From the NCBI GenBank assembly GCA_965260995.1, contig CBDHCD010000003.1, forward strand, positions 930,001 through 994,000: a stretch of 64,000 bases of DNA. The letters run 5' to 3'. The stretch is from JBBROS01 sp965260995. Lineage in GTDB: Bacteria > Pseudomonadota > Alphaproteobacteria > Acetobacterales > Acetobacteraceae. The notes below the pieces were generated by a model. That model was not told the DNA's origin. It was given only the letters and a program-made list of their open reading frames with translations, and ran no database searches. Shown piece after piece: positions 49,825 to 58,615 of this stretch (its first letter is position 1; each line of letters begins with the position of its first letter). The translations under genes were made by a program, and so were the position numbers.

Positions 49825-51219
49825 ATGGGCGCATTGACCCTGCGGGGCGACAGCCGGGCTGCCAGGCGTGAGGACGCCGTAGCCCTGCCGTCGTTGCTCG
49901 AGTTCCATTCCCCGACGGCCGCCCTCGCCGTCACTCCGATCCAGTTCGGCGCGCGCCGCATCACGTTCGTGATTTGCACGCTCGTTGCCGCCTGCTTCGC
50001 CGCCGCCGCCTTGATTCCGGTCGACAAGGTCGTGACCGCTCCGGGCAAGGTCGTCGCCGAGAATGCCACCAGCGTCATCCAGCCGCTCGAGACCGCCATC
50101 GTGCGCAGCGTCAATGTCAAGGAAGGTCAGTTGGTCAAGAAGGGCGCTTTGCTTGCCAAGCTCGACCCGACCTTCGTCGTCGCCGACGCCAGCGCCCTCA
50201 CCAACCAGGTCGCCAGCCTGCAGTCCGAGGTCGATCGCCTCCAGGCCGAGGCCACCGGCGAACGCTACAATCCGCAAGACGTGAGCCCGGCGACCCTGCT
50301 GCAGAAGTCCGTCTTCGCCCAACGCGCCGCTGAGCGCGGCTATAAGATGGAAGGCTATGCCCAGAAGATCAGCAGCCTCCAGGCCCAGATCCAGCGCGCC
50401 ATGTCCGACGTCAACGCTTACCAAGAGCGCGTCAAGGTCGCCTCCGACCTGGAGGAGAAGCGGATTGAGCTGGAGCGACTGAAGGTCGGCAGCACCATCA
50501 ACCGCCTTTCCGCCACCGACAGCCGCCTTGAGGTCCAGCGCGGCTTGAGCAACGCCATGGCCACCGCGTCCCAAGGCGCCCGCGACATCGCCGCCATGCA
50601 AGCCGAGCGCGACGGCTACGACCAGAGCTGGCGCAGCCAGGTCATTCAGGATCTCACCGAGCAGAGCCGCAAGCTGAGCGATGCCAAGGAGAACCTCGCC
50701 AAGGCCATTCGTCGCCAACAGCTCGTCGAACTCCGCGCCGACCAGGACAGCATCGTGCTCAACATCGCCAAGGTGTCGAGCGGCTCCGTCCTCCAATCGG
50801 GCGAGCAGCTGATGTCGCTCACCCCGGTCGACGCGCCGCTCGAGGTCGAAGTCAACGTGCCCGGCAACGAGGCCGGCTTCGTCCACCCTGGCAATCCCGT
50901 CACCATCAAGTTCGACGCCTTCCCCTCCACCCAGTACGGCAATGCCGACGGCACCGTCCGCGTCGTCAGCCCCGACAGCTTCGTCGGCAACCCCGATGAG
51001 AAGCAGCGCGGCGTGCAGCAGATGCCGCAGAACGGCCAAGCCTTCTATCGCGCCCGCATCAGCATCGACGAGGTCAAGCTGCACGACACCCCACCCAACT
51101 TCCGCCTCGTGCCCGGCATGCCCGTTGCTGCCGACGTCAAAGTCGGCAAGCGCACCGTGCTGAGCTATATGCTGAGCCGCGTCTTGCCCGTGGCCATGGA
51201 CGGGATGCGCGAGCCGTGA
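49825..51219 (+). CDS. HlyD-family type I secretion adaptor
   Basis: 464-residue membrane fusion protein. One N-terminal transmembrane helix at about residues 50-68 (FVICTLVAACFAAAALIPV), a lipoyl half (VVAENATSVIQPLETAIVRSVNVKEGQLVKKGALLAKLDP), long coiled coils (about 125-300), the second lipoyl half (SIVLNIAKVSSGSVLQSGEQLMSL), and a beta-barrel end (RLVPGMPVAADVKVGKRTVLSYMLSRVLP), which carries the family C-terminal signature. It links the ABC transporter to an outer-membrane channel. GGAG precedes the ATG. Confidence 0.94.
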   Translation: MGALTLRGDSRAARREDAVALPSLLEFHSPTAALAVTPIQFGARRITFVICTLVAACFAAAALIPVDKVVTAPGKVVAENATSVIQPLETAIVRSVNVKEGQLVKKGALLAKLDPTFVVADASALTNQVASLQSEVDRLQAEATGERYNPQDVSPATLLQKSVFAQRAAERGYKMEGYAQKISSLQAQIQRAMSDVNAYQERVKVASDLEEKRIELERLKVGSTINRLSATDSRLEVQRGLSNAMATASQGARDIAAMQAERDGYDQSWRSQVIQDLTEQSRKLSDAKENLAKAIRRQQLVELRADQDSIVLNIAKVSSGSVLQSGEQLMSLTPVDAPLEVEVNVPGNEAGFVHPGNPVTIKFDAFPSTQYGNADGTVRVVSPDSFVGNPDEKQRGVQQMPQNGQAFYRARISIDEVKLHDTPPNFRLVPGMPVAADVKVGKRTVLSYMLSRVLPVAMDGMREP

Positions 51220-51241
51220 ACAGGGGACTGGCGCAGCCGAC

Positions 51242-53008
51242 ATGACGACCTTGCCATCCCGCCTGAGTGGCTTCCTCTTCCCGGCCGCCCAGTTGCGCCA
51301 GGCCTTCGCCGCCGCCGAGGCCGGCAAGGTTCACGAGGTGTTCCAGGTGCTCGGGCACGCTGCCAAGAAAGGTGATTCTTACGCCCAGTACTGGGTTGGC
51401 AAGGCTTACCTCGAAGGCCGCGGCGTCCCAATGAGCCGGGCTACTGCCATGCGCTGGTTGCAGCGCGCGGCCGAGGCCGGGCGGCTCGAAGCTCAATCCG
51501 TTCTCGCAGCACTTTATCTGACCGGCGCGGCCAAGACCGAAGCCGGCCTCGCCGGCCTCTCGGTGTTCGCCGATCAGGACGCCGCCGAGCCCGACTTTGA
51601 CCAAGCCGCCCGCTGGGCCCGCCCCGCTGCCGAAGCCGGCTCGGCCGACGCGCAGGCCTTGCTTGCCTACCTGATGACTTCTGGCCCCGAATCGATGCGC
51701 GACCTGCCCGCCGCTGCCGAGTGGTACGGCAAGTCCGCCGCCGCCGGTTGCGCCCAGGGTTCGCTGGGCCTCGCCCTCGCCATGCTGCGTGACGCCCAGG
51801 ACGACGGCGAGCGCGCCCGCGCCGCGGCCGAGATGGCCAAGGCCGCCAAGGCCGGGCTCCCGCTCGGCACTTACCTGTTCGGCACCTTGACCGAGGCCGG
51901 CATCGGCGTCGAGCGTGACCTCAAGGCCGCTGCCGCCTTATACGAACGTGCGGCAGGGCTCGGCGTGCGTCCCGCCATTGCCCGCTGGGGCCTCGCCCTG
52001 TTCGAAGGCCGCGGCGTCGACAAGGACGTGGTCAAGGGCGAGTCATTCCTCCGCCGCGCCGCCCTCGCCGGCGACTCCGAGGCTGCGGCCGTCGTCGGCG
52101 ACCTTTACGCCCGCGGGGGCGATCTGCCGCCCAACTACGCCGAAGCCGCCACTTGGTACACCCGCGCCGCCGAGAATGGCCACGGCGTTGCCGCCCGCGC
52201 CTTGGCGATGCTCTACCTGACCGGCGCCGGCGTCGCCCGCAGCCCCGATGAGGCCGCCCGCTGGTTCCGCATCTCCGGTGAGCATGGCGACAAGGAGGCT
52301 CGCGGCAGCCTCGCGCAACTCGTGCTCAGCGGTGCCGGCCGCCCCGAGGACCGCGTCCGCACGCGCGAATGGTTCGAGGAGGGCGCCCAGTCCGGCGACC
52401 TGCTCGCCGCCTTCAACCTGGGTGTCTGCCTCGCGGAGGGGGTCGGCATCGAGCGCGATGACCGCCGGGCCGCCGAATGGCTCCGTCGGGCCGCCGATGG
52501 CGTCGTCAACGCCCAGTTCTGGTACGGCCGGATGCTCGCCGAGGGCCGCGGTGTCGACGCCGACCTCAACGAAGGCCGCCGCTGGATCGAGCGGGCCGCC
52601 AAGGCCGGCATGGTCGATGCCCAGGTGGCGTTGGCCGAGATGCTGGTCAACGGTCGCGGTGGTCCACGCGACCATGCCGAGGCTCGCCGGCTGTTCGAGG
52701 CGGCCGCGGAGAAGGGCCATTCCGGCGCGCAGTTCGCCGCCGGCGCCATGCTAGGCGGCGGCCACGAGATCCCGACCGATCGTCCTGCGGCGCAGGCCTG
52801 GTTCGAGAAGGCCGCCGCCAAGGGCCATCCCTACGCCATGCTGATGCTGGGCCGCTACCTAGTTCGCAATCTCGCCGGCCAGTCCGACCCGGTTCGCGGT
52901 CGCGTCATGCTCGAAGCCGCTCTCAAGGCCGGCGTCAAGGAAGCTGATGGCGACCTCGCCGCGATGCAGCGCGCGCCGCAACAGCGGAAGAATGTCTTCG
53001 CACTCTGA
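51242..53008 (+). CDS. Sel1-repeat (TPR-like) protein
   Basis: 588 residues composed of about a dozen Sel1-like repeats of 36 residues (for example AQYWVGKAYLEGRGVPMSRA, ARWGLALFEGRGVDKDV, AQFWYGRMLAEGRGVDADLN, AQFAAGAMLGGGHEIPTDR), each with the A-x-x-x-L-G-x-x-Y/L-x-x-G pattern. There is no clear signal peptide. Sel1 proteins act as protein-binding scaffolds. The gene is 22 bp after the HlyD gene, so it is probably part of the secretion operon and may assist or regulate export. Confidence 0.9.
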   Translation: MTTLPSRLSGFLFPAAQLRQAFAAAEAGKVHEVFQVLGHAAKKGDSYAQYWVGKAYLEGRGVPMSRATAMRWLQRAAEAGRLEAQSVLAALYLTGAAKTEAGLAGLSVFADQDAAEPDFDQAARWARPAAEAGSADAQALLAYLMTSGPESMRDLPAAAEWYGKSAAAGCAQGSLGLALAMLRDAQDDGERARAAAEMAKAAKAGLPLGTYLFGTLTEAGIGVERDLKAAAALYERAAGLGVRPAIARWGLALFEGRGVDKDVVKGESFLRRAALAGDSEAAAVVGDLYARGGDLPPNYAEAATWYTRAAENGHGVAARALAMLYLTGAGVARSPDEAARWFRISGEHGDKEARGSLAQLVLSGAGRPEDRVRTREWFEEGAQSGDLLAAFNLGVCLAEGVGIERDDRRAAEWLRRAADGVVNAQFWYGRMLAEGRGVDADLNEGRRWIERAAKAGMVDAQVALAEMLVNGRGGPRDHAEARRLFEAAAEKGHSGAQFAAGAMLGGGHEIPTDRPAAQAWFEKAAAKGHPYAMLMLGRYLVRNLAGQSDPVRGRVMLEAALKAGVKEADGDLAAMQRAPQQRKNVFAL

Positions 53009-53434
53009 TCCGCGCAAATTCACTTGGATGCCACGACCGGGAGCATTGTTCCTGGTCGGCCGGCTGGCCGGCTGCGTTTCGCCGGGTCCGAGGCGTGGTT
53101 CGGAGGTGTTGCAGTCGCGCAACCAGGAATAGGCGGCACCGTGCCTCCAACCAGGTTGCTGAACGGGATGGCATAGGGCCTGTCCGCGAACGCTGTTCCA
53201 GAGACAGGTTGCAGGCCAGTTCTCACGCACGGCGTTCGGGAACATGCTCTGCGTCTAGACGACGGCCGTGGTGGACTGGCTATTGGCAAGAGGCTGCACG
53301 ACCAGCATTCGACTGGCGCGCGTCCTTGAAGCATCCTCATCCACCCCTCAAGGAACGGGATCGTCAGCTTCGCGATCACGATCCGTTCTCTGTTCTGGAG
53401 CAATGATGTCAGCAGCAGTCTTCGGGACGGCGTG
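53009..53434. other. intergenic region without recognisable gene
   Basis: 426 bp between the Sel1 gene and the Lrp gene. Short frames exist on both strands but none resembles a known protein or has a clear ribosome site. Composition is slightly lower in GC than the neighbours. The promoter of the Lrp gene probably lies near its right end. No strong hairpin was found. Confidence 0.45.
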
Positions 53435-53896
53435 ATGGATAGAATCGACCGCAAGCTGCTGGCTTTGCTGCAAACGGACAGCACGCAGTCGATCGCGGCG
53501 ATGGCCGAGCAGGTGGGGCTGTCGCAGACGCCGTGCTGGAAGCGGATCCAGCGGTTGGAAGCGGAGGGAGTGATCGAGCGCCGGGTCGCGCTGCTGTCGC
53601 CGGAACGGCTGGGACTCGGGCTCACGGTGTTCGTGTCGATCGAGGCGGGCGACCACTCGCCGGAATGGCTGACCCGTTTCGCGGATGCGGTCGCCGGGTT
53701 CCCGGAGGTGGTGGAGGTTCACCGCATGGCGGGTGACATCGACTACATGCTGCGGGTGGTGACGCGGGACATCGCGGCCTACGACCGGTTCTACAAGCGG
53801 CTGATCGGCTCGGTGCCGATCAAGAACGTGAGCAGCCGCTTCAGCATGGAGCGGGTCAAGAGCACGACGGCGTTGCCGCTCGACGAGGCGGTGTAG
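53435..53896 (+). CDS. Lrp/AsnC-family transcriptional regulator
   Basis: 153 residues from the ATG at 53435, directly preceded by an in-frame GTG. The N-terminal winged helix is typical (MDRIDRKLLALLQTDSTQSIAAMAEQVGLSQTPCWKRIQRLEAEGVIERRVALL). The C-terminal RAM/ligand-binding domain (about 65-150) contains VVEVHRMAGDIDYMLRVVTRDIAAYDRFYKRLIGSVPIKNVSSRFSMERVKSTTALPL. It is convergent with the glutamate dehydrogenase gene, their stops 7 bp apart. The target is unknown; amino-acid-responsive control of gdhA is a reasonable guess. Confidence 0.93.
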   Translation: MDRIDRKLLALLQTDSTQSIAAMAEQVGLSQTPCWKRIQRLEAEGVIERRVALLSPERLGLGLTVFVSIEAGDHSPEWLTRFADAVAGFPEVVEVHRMAGDIDYMLRVVTRDIAAYDRFYKRLIGSVPIKNVSSRFSMERVKSTTALPLDEAV

Positions 53897-53903
53897 CGGC
53901 GCG

Positions 53904-55160
53904 TCACGGGAACAGGCCGCGGGTCTTCTTGGCGTTGCGCACCCGTTCCACGCCGATGGCCATGGCGGCGGTGCGTTCCGACACGCCGTCCCGCGCCACG
54001 CGGGCGAAGACCTGGTTGAAGGCGCGGTCGAGCACCTGGCGCAGCTTGTCGTTCACTTCCTGCTCTTCCCAGAAGAAATTCTGCAGGTCCTGCACCCACT
54101 CGAAGTAGCTGACGATGACGCCGCCGGCGTTGCACAGGATGTCGGGAATGACGGTGATGTCGCGGCGCTGCTCGAGCACGCGGTCGGCGTCGGGGGTGGT
54201 GGGGCCGTTGGCGCCTTCGGCGAGGACGCGGCATCGCAGCTTCTCGGCCACCCCGGCGTCGATCACGCGCTCCATGGCGGCGGGCAGGAGAATGTCGCAG
54301 GGCTGGGTCAAGAGAGTGGCCGGGTCGGCGGCGAGTTCGTTGCTGAAGCCGGCGAGGACGCGATGGGTGGCGGCGTGGGCGACCAGGGCGGGCACGTCGA
54401 GGCCTTGCGGGTTGTAGTAGCAGGCGGTGTGGTCGCTGACGCCCAGCACCTTGACGCCGCGCTCGGCCAGCTCGCTGGCGGCAACGGAACCGACGTTGCC
54501 GAAACCCTGGACGATGGCCGTGGCGCCCAACGGCGTGATGCCGGCGCGCTCGGCGGCGCGCATGGCGAGGTGGACCGCGCCGCGGCCGGTGGCCTCGCGG
54601 CGGCCGACGGTGCCGCCGGTGGCGACGGGCTTGCCGGTGACGATCTCTGTCACGGTCTTGCCCTGGTACATCGAGTAGGTGTCCATGAACCAGGCCATGA
54701 CCTGCTCGTTGGTGCCCATGTCAGGGGCCATGACGTCGATCTGCGGGCCGACGAAGGGGATCATCTCCTGCATATAGCGCCGGGACAGGGCTTCCAGTTC
54801 GTGCGGCGACAGGCTGACTGGGTCGACGGTGATGCCGCCTTTGGCACCGCCGTACGGCAGGCCGGCGAGGGCGCATTTCCAACTCATCCAAATCGCCAGC
54901 GCCGCGACCTCGCCCATGTCGACGCTGAGGGAGAAGCGGGTGCCGCCCTTGGTCGGGCCGAGCGAGAGATGGTGCTGGACCCGGTAGCCGTGAAAGACGG
55001 CCAGGGTGCCGTCGTCGCGGTGGATCGGGCAGGCGATGGTGATGGCGCGCTTGGGGTAAAGCAGGCGGGGGCGCTCATCGGCGGGGATCTCGATGTAGTC
55101 GGCAATGGTCTCGAACTGGTTCCTGGCCATCTCGAACACTGGGCCGCCATAGATCGTCAT
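53904..55160 (-). CDS. gdhA: glutamate dehydrogenase (Glu/Leu/Phe/Val family)
   Basis: Interconverts glutamate and 2-oxoglutarate plus ammonia. 418 residues. Dimerisation-domain blocks HHLSLGPTKGGTRFSL and LPYGGAKGGITVDP, the latter holding the catalytic lysine, precede a Rossmann domain with TAIVQGFGNVGSVAASEL. The conserved ANGPTTPDADRVLEQRRDITVIPDILCNAGGVIVSYFEWVQ follows. Fold and length suit the short hexameric NAD-preferring group. It is divergent from the isocitrate dehydrogenase gene, so two enzymes meeting at 2-oxoglutarate share one promoter region. Confidence 0.94.
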   Translation of the reverse strand: MTIYGGPVFEMARNQFETIADYIEIPADERPRLLYPKRAITIACPIHRDDGTLAVFHGYRVQHHLSLGPTKGGTRFSLSVDMGEVAALAIWMSWKCALAGLPYGGAKGGITVDPVSLSPHELEALSRRYMQEMIPFVGPQIDVMAPDMGTNEQVMAWFMDTYSMYQGKTVTEIVTGKPVATGGTVGRREATGRGAVHLAMRAAERAGITPLGATAIVQGFGNVGSVAASELAERGVKVLGVSDHTACYYNPQGLDVPALVAHAATHRVLAGFSNELAADPATLLTQPCDILLPAAMERVIDAGVAEKLRCRVLAEGANGPTTPDADRVLEQRRDITVIPDILCNAGGVIVSYFEWVQDLQNFFWEEQEVNDKLRQVLDRAFNQVFARVARDGVSERTAAMAIGVERVRNAKKTRGLFP

Positions 55161-55282
55161 TTCATACGCCTGCTGCCGTTATTAGCAGCGTTGTAACCTA
55201 GTTTTAGGAATTTGCCTCGCCTCGGACCCGCACCGACCGTGAGGCGCGTGCTATCCCGGCCGCGGACAACGAAGGAGCATTC

Positions 55283-56308
55283 ATGGCCGACACAGCGACC
55301 CCCGCCACGCTCATCCCCGGTGACGGCATCGGGCCAGAAATCATGGAAGAGGTGGTGCGTGTGCTGGACGCGCTGGGACGGCCGTTCGACTGGGACGTGC
55401 AGCAGGGGGGCATGAGCGCGATCCAGCAGGGGGGAGATCCGTTGCCGACGGCGCTGCTGGACAGCATTCGGCGCACGCGGCTGGCGCTGAAGGGGCCGCT
55501 GACGACACCCGTGGGCGGCGGATACCGTTCGGTCAATGTGCGGCTGCGGGAGGAGTTCCACCTCTACGCCAACTTGCGGCCGAACCGGACGCTGATCCCC
55601 GGCGGACGCTACGAGGACATCGACATCGTCGTGGTGCGAGAGAACCTGGAGGGGCTCTACGTCGGGTTCGAGCACTATATCCCGGTGGGCGATGACCCGC
55701 ACGGGGTGGCGCTGTCGTCGGGCGTGAACACGCGGGAAGGGTCGCGGCGAATCGCGCGCTACGCGTTCGACTACGCGGCGCGGAACGGGCGCAAGAAGGT
55801 GACGGTGGTGCACAAGGCGAACGTGCTGAAGGCGCTGACTGGCATTTTCCTGGAGACGGCTTACGACATCGCCCGCGAGTATGAAGGACGAGTGGCGGTG
55901 GACGAGCGGATCGTCGACGCCTGCGCGATGCAGCTGGTGCTCAACCCGCACCAGTTCGACGTCATCGTGACCACCAACCTGTTCGGCGACATTTTGTCAG
56001 ATTTGGTTGCCGGGCTGGTCGGCGGGCTGGGCACCGCGCCGGGAGCGAACATCGGGGAGAAGGCGGCGATCTTCGAGGCGGTGCACGGCTCCGCGCCCGA
56101 CATCACGGGCAAGGGCGTGGCGAACCCGCTGGCGGTGTTGATGGCAGCGGTGCTGATGCTCGATCATTGCGGCCGGGCCGAGCAGGCGAAGCGGTTGAAC
56201 GCGGCGTTGCAGCACGCGCTGCTGACGGCGGGGGTGCGGACGCAAGACCTGGGTGGGACGGCGGGGACGCGGGCGTTCGCCGATGCCGTTATCCAGGACC
56301 TGGGCTGA
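55283..56308 (+). CDS. isocitrate/isopropylmalate dehydrogenase family, likely NAD-dependent isocitrate dehydrogenase
   Basis: 341 residues. Begins TPATLIPGDGIGPEI and shows KGPLTTPVGGGYRSVNVRLREEFHLYANLRPNRTLIPGGRYEDIDIVVVRENLEGLYVGFEHYI, a pattern of the NAD-isocitrate (IDH3-like) group rather than leuB. The metal/substrate segment VIVTTNLFGDILSDLVAGLVGGLGTAPGANIG and AVHGSAPDITGKGVANPLA, with the nucleotide-binding loop, are intact. It oxidises isocitrate to 2-oxoglutarate; homoisocitrate or tartrate are alternatives within the family. GAAGGAG precedes the ATG. Confidence 0.9.
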   Translation: MADTATPATLIPGDGIGPEIMEEVVRVLDALGRPFDWDVQQGGMSAIQQGGDPLPTALLDSIRRTRLALKGPLTTPVGGGYRSVNVRLREEFHLYANLRPNRTLIPGGRYEDIDIVVVRENLEGLYVGFEHYIPVGDDPHGVALSSGVNTREGSRRIARYAFDYAARNGRKKVTVVHKANVLKALTGIFLETAYDIAREYEGRVAVDERIVDACAMQLVLNPHQFDVIVTTNLFGDILSDLVAGLVGGLGTAPGANIGEKAAIFEAVHGSAPDITGKGVANPLAVLMAAVLMLDHCGRAEQAKRLNAALQHALLTAGVRTQDLGGTAGTRAFADAVIQDLG

Positions 56309-56316
56309 TCCGGGCG

Positions 56317-56805
56317 ATGATCGAGCCGTCGTCCATGATCGGGCGGCTGCTTTCTGCGCCGATGTGCCCGGGACGGGTCGCCTGGATCGGGCTGCGAACG
56401 GCCCGGCGGGGAATGATCAACGCCGTTGCCCGCGCCCGACTGGATCCGGAAAGCGGGCTGGTCGGCGATCGTTACGCGGGGCGGACCGGGATGAGGCAAG
56501 TGACGCTGATCCAAGGCGAGCACTTGGCGGCGATCGGGGCCTACCTGGGGGAAGGCCCGGTGCCGCCGGCGCGGCTGCGGCGCAACATCGTGGTGAATGG
56601 CCTCAACCTGCTGGCCGTGCGCGAAGGGCTGCTGCGGGTCGGTGAAGCCCTGCTGGAGGTGACGGGGCTTTGTCACCCATGCTCGCGCATGGAAGAAGAG
56701 TTGGGCGTGGGCGGATATAACGCCGTGCGTGGGCACGGGGGGCTGACGGCGCGGGTGGTGGACGGCGGCTGGGTCGGCGTCGGTGACGCGGTAGCCCGCG
56801 CTTGA
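56317..56805 (+). CDS. MOSC-domain protein
   Basis: 162 residues from the ATG at 56317; a longer frame overlaps the dehydrogenase gene and is not supported. The MOSC fold appears in GRVAWIGLRTARRGMINAVARARLDPESGLVGDRYAGRTGMRQVTLIQGEHLAAI and in LRRNIVVNGLNLLAVREGLLRVGEALLEVTGLCHPCSRMEEELG, with the conserved cysteine in the CHPC context. MOSC proteins bind molybdenum cofactor or deliver sulfur; whether this one is a YiiM-like reductase is unknown. The stop codon lies in the first unit of the 25-bp repeat. Confidence 0.86.
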   Translation: MIEPSSMIGRLLSAPMCPGRVAWIGLRTARRGMINAVARARLDPESGLVGDRYAGRTGMRQVTLIQGEHLAAIGAYLGEGPVPPARLRRNIVVNGLNLLAVREGLLRVGEALLEVTGLCHPCSRMEEELGVGGYNAVRGHGGLTARVVDGGWVGVGDAVARA

Positions 56806-56966
56806 GCGTTCCGCTCGGTGCAGTCGGTGAGCGTTCCGCTCGGTGCAGTCGGTGAGCGTTCCGCTCGGTGCAGTCGGTGAGCGTTCCGCTCGGTGCAGTC
56901 GGTGAGCGTTCCGCTCGGTGCAGTCGGTGAGCGTTCCGCTCGGTGCAGTCGGTGAGCGTTCCGCTC
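56804..56966. repeat. 25-bp tandem repeat with hairpin units (6.5 copies)
   Basis: Six perfect copies of a 25-bp unit (GAGCGTTCCGCTC followed by GGTGCAGTCGGT) start at 56804, 56829, 56854, 56879, 56904 and 56929; a 13-bp partial copy starts at 56954. Each copy holds a small palindrome GAGCG-TTC-CGCTC. The array fills the whole gap between two convergent genes: the MOSC stop is in the first unit, and the sugar-transferase stop overlaps the last. No unique spacers occur, so it is not a CRISPR. Confidence 0.95.
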
Positions 56967-58404
56967 AACGCTGCCCAGTCGGCCAGACAACAGCGCGGAG
57001 GGTCTGCAGGATAATGAGCACGTCGAACAGCAGACTGAAGTTTTTGATATAGTAGAGATCGTAGCTCAGCTTCGACCTGGCGTCATCCACTGAGGCGCCG
57101 TAAGGATAATTGACCTGTGCCCACCCGGTGAGGCCGGCTTTGGTGGCGTGGCGCGTGTTGTAGAGCGGCATCTCGGCCGCAAGCATCTCGACGAACTCGG
57201 GACGTTCGGGCCGCGGGCCAACGAAGGACATCTCGCCGCGCAGGATGTTCATAAGCTGCGGCACCTCGTCGAGCCGGACGCGGCGGAGAAAAGCGCCGAA
57301 CCGGGTCACGCGGGCGTCGCCCTGGGCAGCCCAGGCCGCGCCGCCGCGCTCGGCGTCGACCCGCATGGTGCGCAGCTTCAGCACCTGGAAGGGGCGGCCA
57401 CGCTGGGTGATGCGGGTCTGGCGGTAGAGCGCCGGGCCGCCGTCCTGTAAGCGGATGACGACTATTGCGGCGAGCAGAAACGGGGAGAGCGGAATCAGGA
57501 CCAGGGCGCTGACGAAGATGTCGAGCGCGCGTTTCAGCGCGCGGTCGATCAGATTCATGGTGAAGCCGTCGGAGTAAATCAGCCAGCTCAGTTCAATGCG
57601 CTTCATATCGACCCGGCGCAGCTCCCGTTCGACGAAGCCGTGATAATCCGAGACCGGGAAGCCGGCGATCTTGCAGTCGAGCAGGTCGTAGAGTTCCATC
57701 CCGCGGCGTTCATCGGGAGCGACGACAATCTCGTCGGGGCGCATGAAATCAACGATCACCGAGACGTTGCTGTAATCAACAGTCAGAACCGGCCCGGCCT
57801 CGCCGCCGGCCAACTGGGGATCGACCTGGTCGAGCGCCGGATCATGCAGGAAATGCATGTCGTAGCTCAGCGTGCGGCCTTGAGTCCGTAGCAGGTGAGT
57901 GAGTTCCCAGGCCCGCTTGCCGGCGCCGAGGACCAGGACGCTGCGGCTGAACAGGCCGCGGCGGCGCGAAGCATCGAAACCCAGCCGGGCCAGCAGGCCG
58001 GCGAGCATCGCGCAGCCGCCGGCCAGCAGGCCCGGCTCGACCGACACTGGCGCGAACAGCAGCAGCGCCGCGCTGACGCTGCCAATGCTCATGACGATGG
58101 AGACCGGCAAGCGGCCGAGGCCGCAGCGCAATGAGCCGCTGGCGTCCCGGCGATAGAGGCCGGCCGCGTAATGGAAGGCGATGATGCCTAGAGGGTAAAG
58201 AACAGCGGCGGCCAGCCCCGGCCAGCCGATCGGGACAGACGCGCTGACGACGGCGAACGTCGGGACCCAGAGTGCCGCGAGCAGGATTACGTCCAGCGCG
58301 AAGAGGGCGACGCCGGCAGAGAGTGGAACGGTCCAGGGACGGGAGTTGGGCAGGATGGAGGCGGCCTGGTCGAGCGCGCGGGCGCCGGCAATCGTCATGG
58401 ACAT
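56965..58404 (-). CDS. polyprenyl-phosphate sugar-1-phosphate transferase (WcaJ/EpsB type)
   Basis: 479 residues from the ATG at 58404. Four to five N-terminal membrane helices, then a CoA-binding-like domain (RSVLVLGAGKRAWELTHLLRTQG), a further helix (DIFVSALVLIPLSPFLLAAIVVI), and the catalytic bacterial sugar-transferase domain with QTRITQRGRPFQVLKLRTMRVDAE, RLDEVPQLMNILRGEMSFVGPRPERPEFVE and AGLTGWAQVNYPYGAS. It starts exopolysaccharide or glycan repeat-unit synthesis on undecaprenyl phosphate. It resembles the exosortase-associated EpsB group, but no other polysaccharide genes flank it. Confidence 0.92.
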   Translation of the reverse strand: MSMTIAGARALDQAASILPNSRPWTVPLSAGVALFALDVILLAALWVPTFAVVSASVPIGWPGLAAAVLYPLGIIAFHYAAGLYRRDASGSLRCGLGRLPVSIVMSIGSVSAALLLFAPVSVEPGLLAGGCAMLAGLLARLGFDASRRRGLFSRSVLVLGAGKRAWELTHLLRTQGRTLSYDMHFLHDPALDQVDPQLAGGEAGPVLTVDYSNVSVIVDFMRPDEIVVAPDERRGMELYDLLDCKIAGFPVSDYHGFVERELRRVDMKRIELSWLIYSDGFTMNLIDRALKRALDIFVSALVLIPLSPFLLAAIVVIRLQDGGPALYRQTRITQRGRPFQVLKLRTMRVDAERGGAAWAAQGDARVTRFGAFLRRVRLDEVPQLMNILRGEMSFVGPRPERPEFVEMLAAEMPLYNTRHATKAGLTGWAQVNYPYGASVDDARSKLSYDLYYIKNFSLLFDVLIILQTLRAVVWPTGQR

Positions 58405-58615
58405 GGCGCGTCGGCCCCTCGTTCTGTGGCATGCCCGGCCAGCGACTGTGCGGACGCCACGTGGTCTGCGGTCTGACGCCGCCGGATTGACTGCCCACCG
58501 GAGCGGGCGAACATTATTGTGCGGCAAGTTGATTAAGCGAACCTTCATGCGGCACAGAAGATGCACGACCGGGTCCTGGCTTGCCTCGGCGGCGGGGAGA
58601 ACGGTAGTGGAGCGT

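Noticed and set aside
53009..53434. Hidden gene or IS remnant
   Set aside because: Frames on both strands are short and unlike known proteins, and no inverted ends or target duplications were found.
56804..56966. CRISPR array
   Set aside because: The 25-bp units are directly adjacent with no unique spacers, and no cas genes are nearby.
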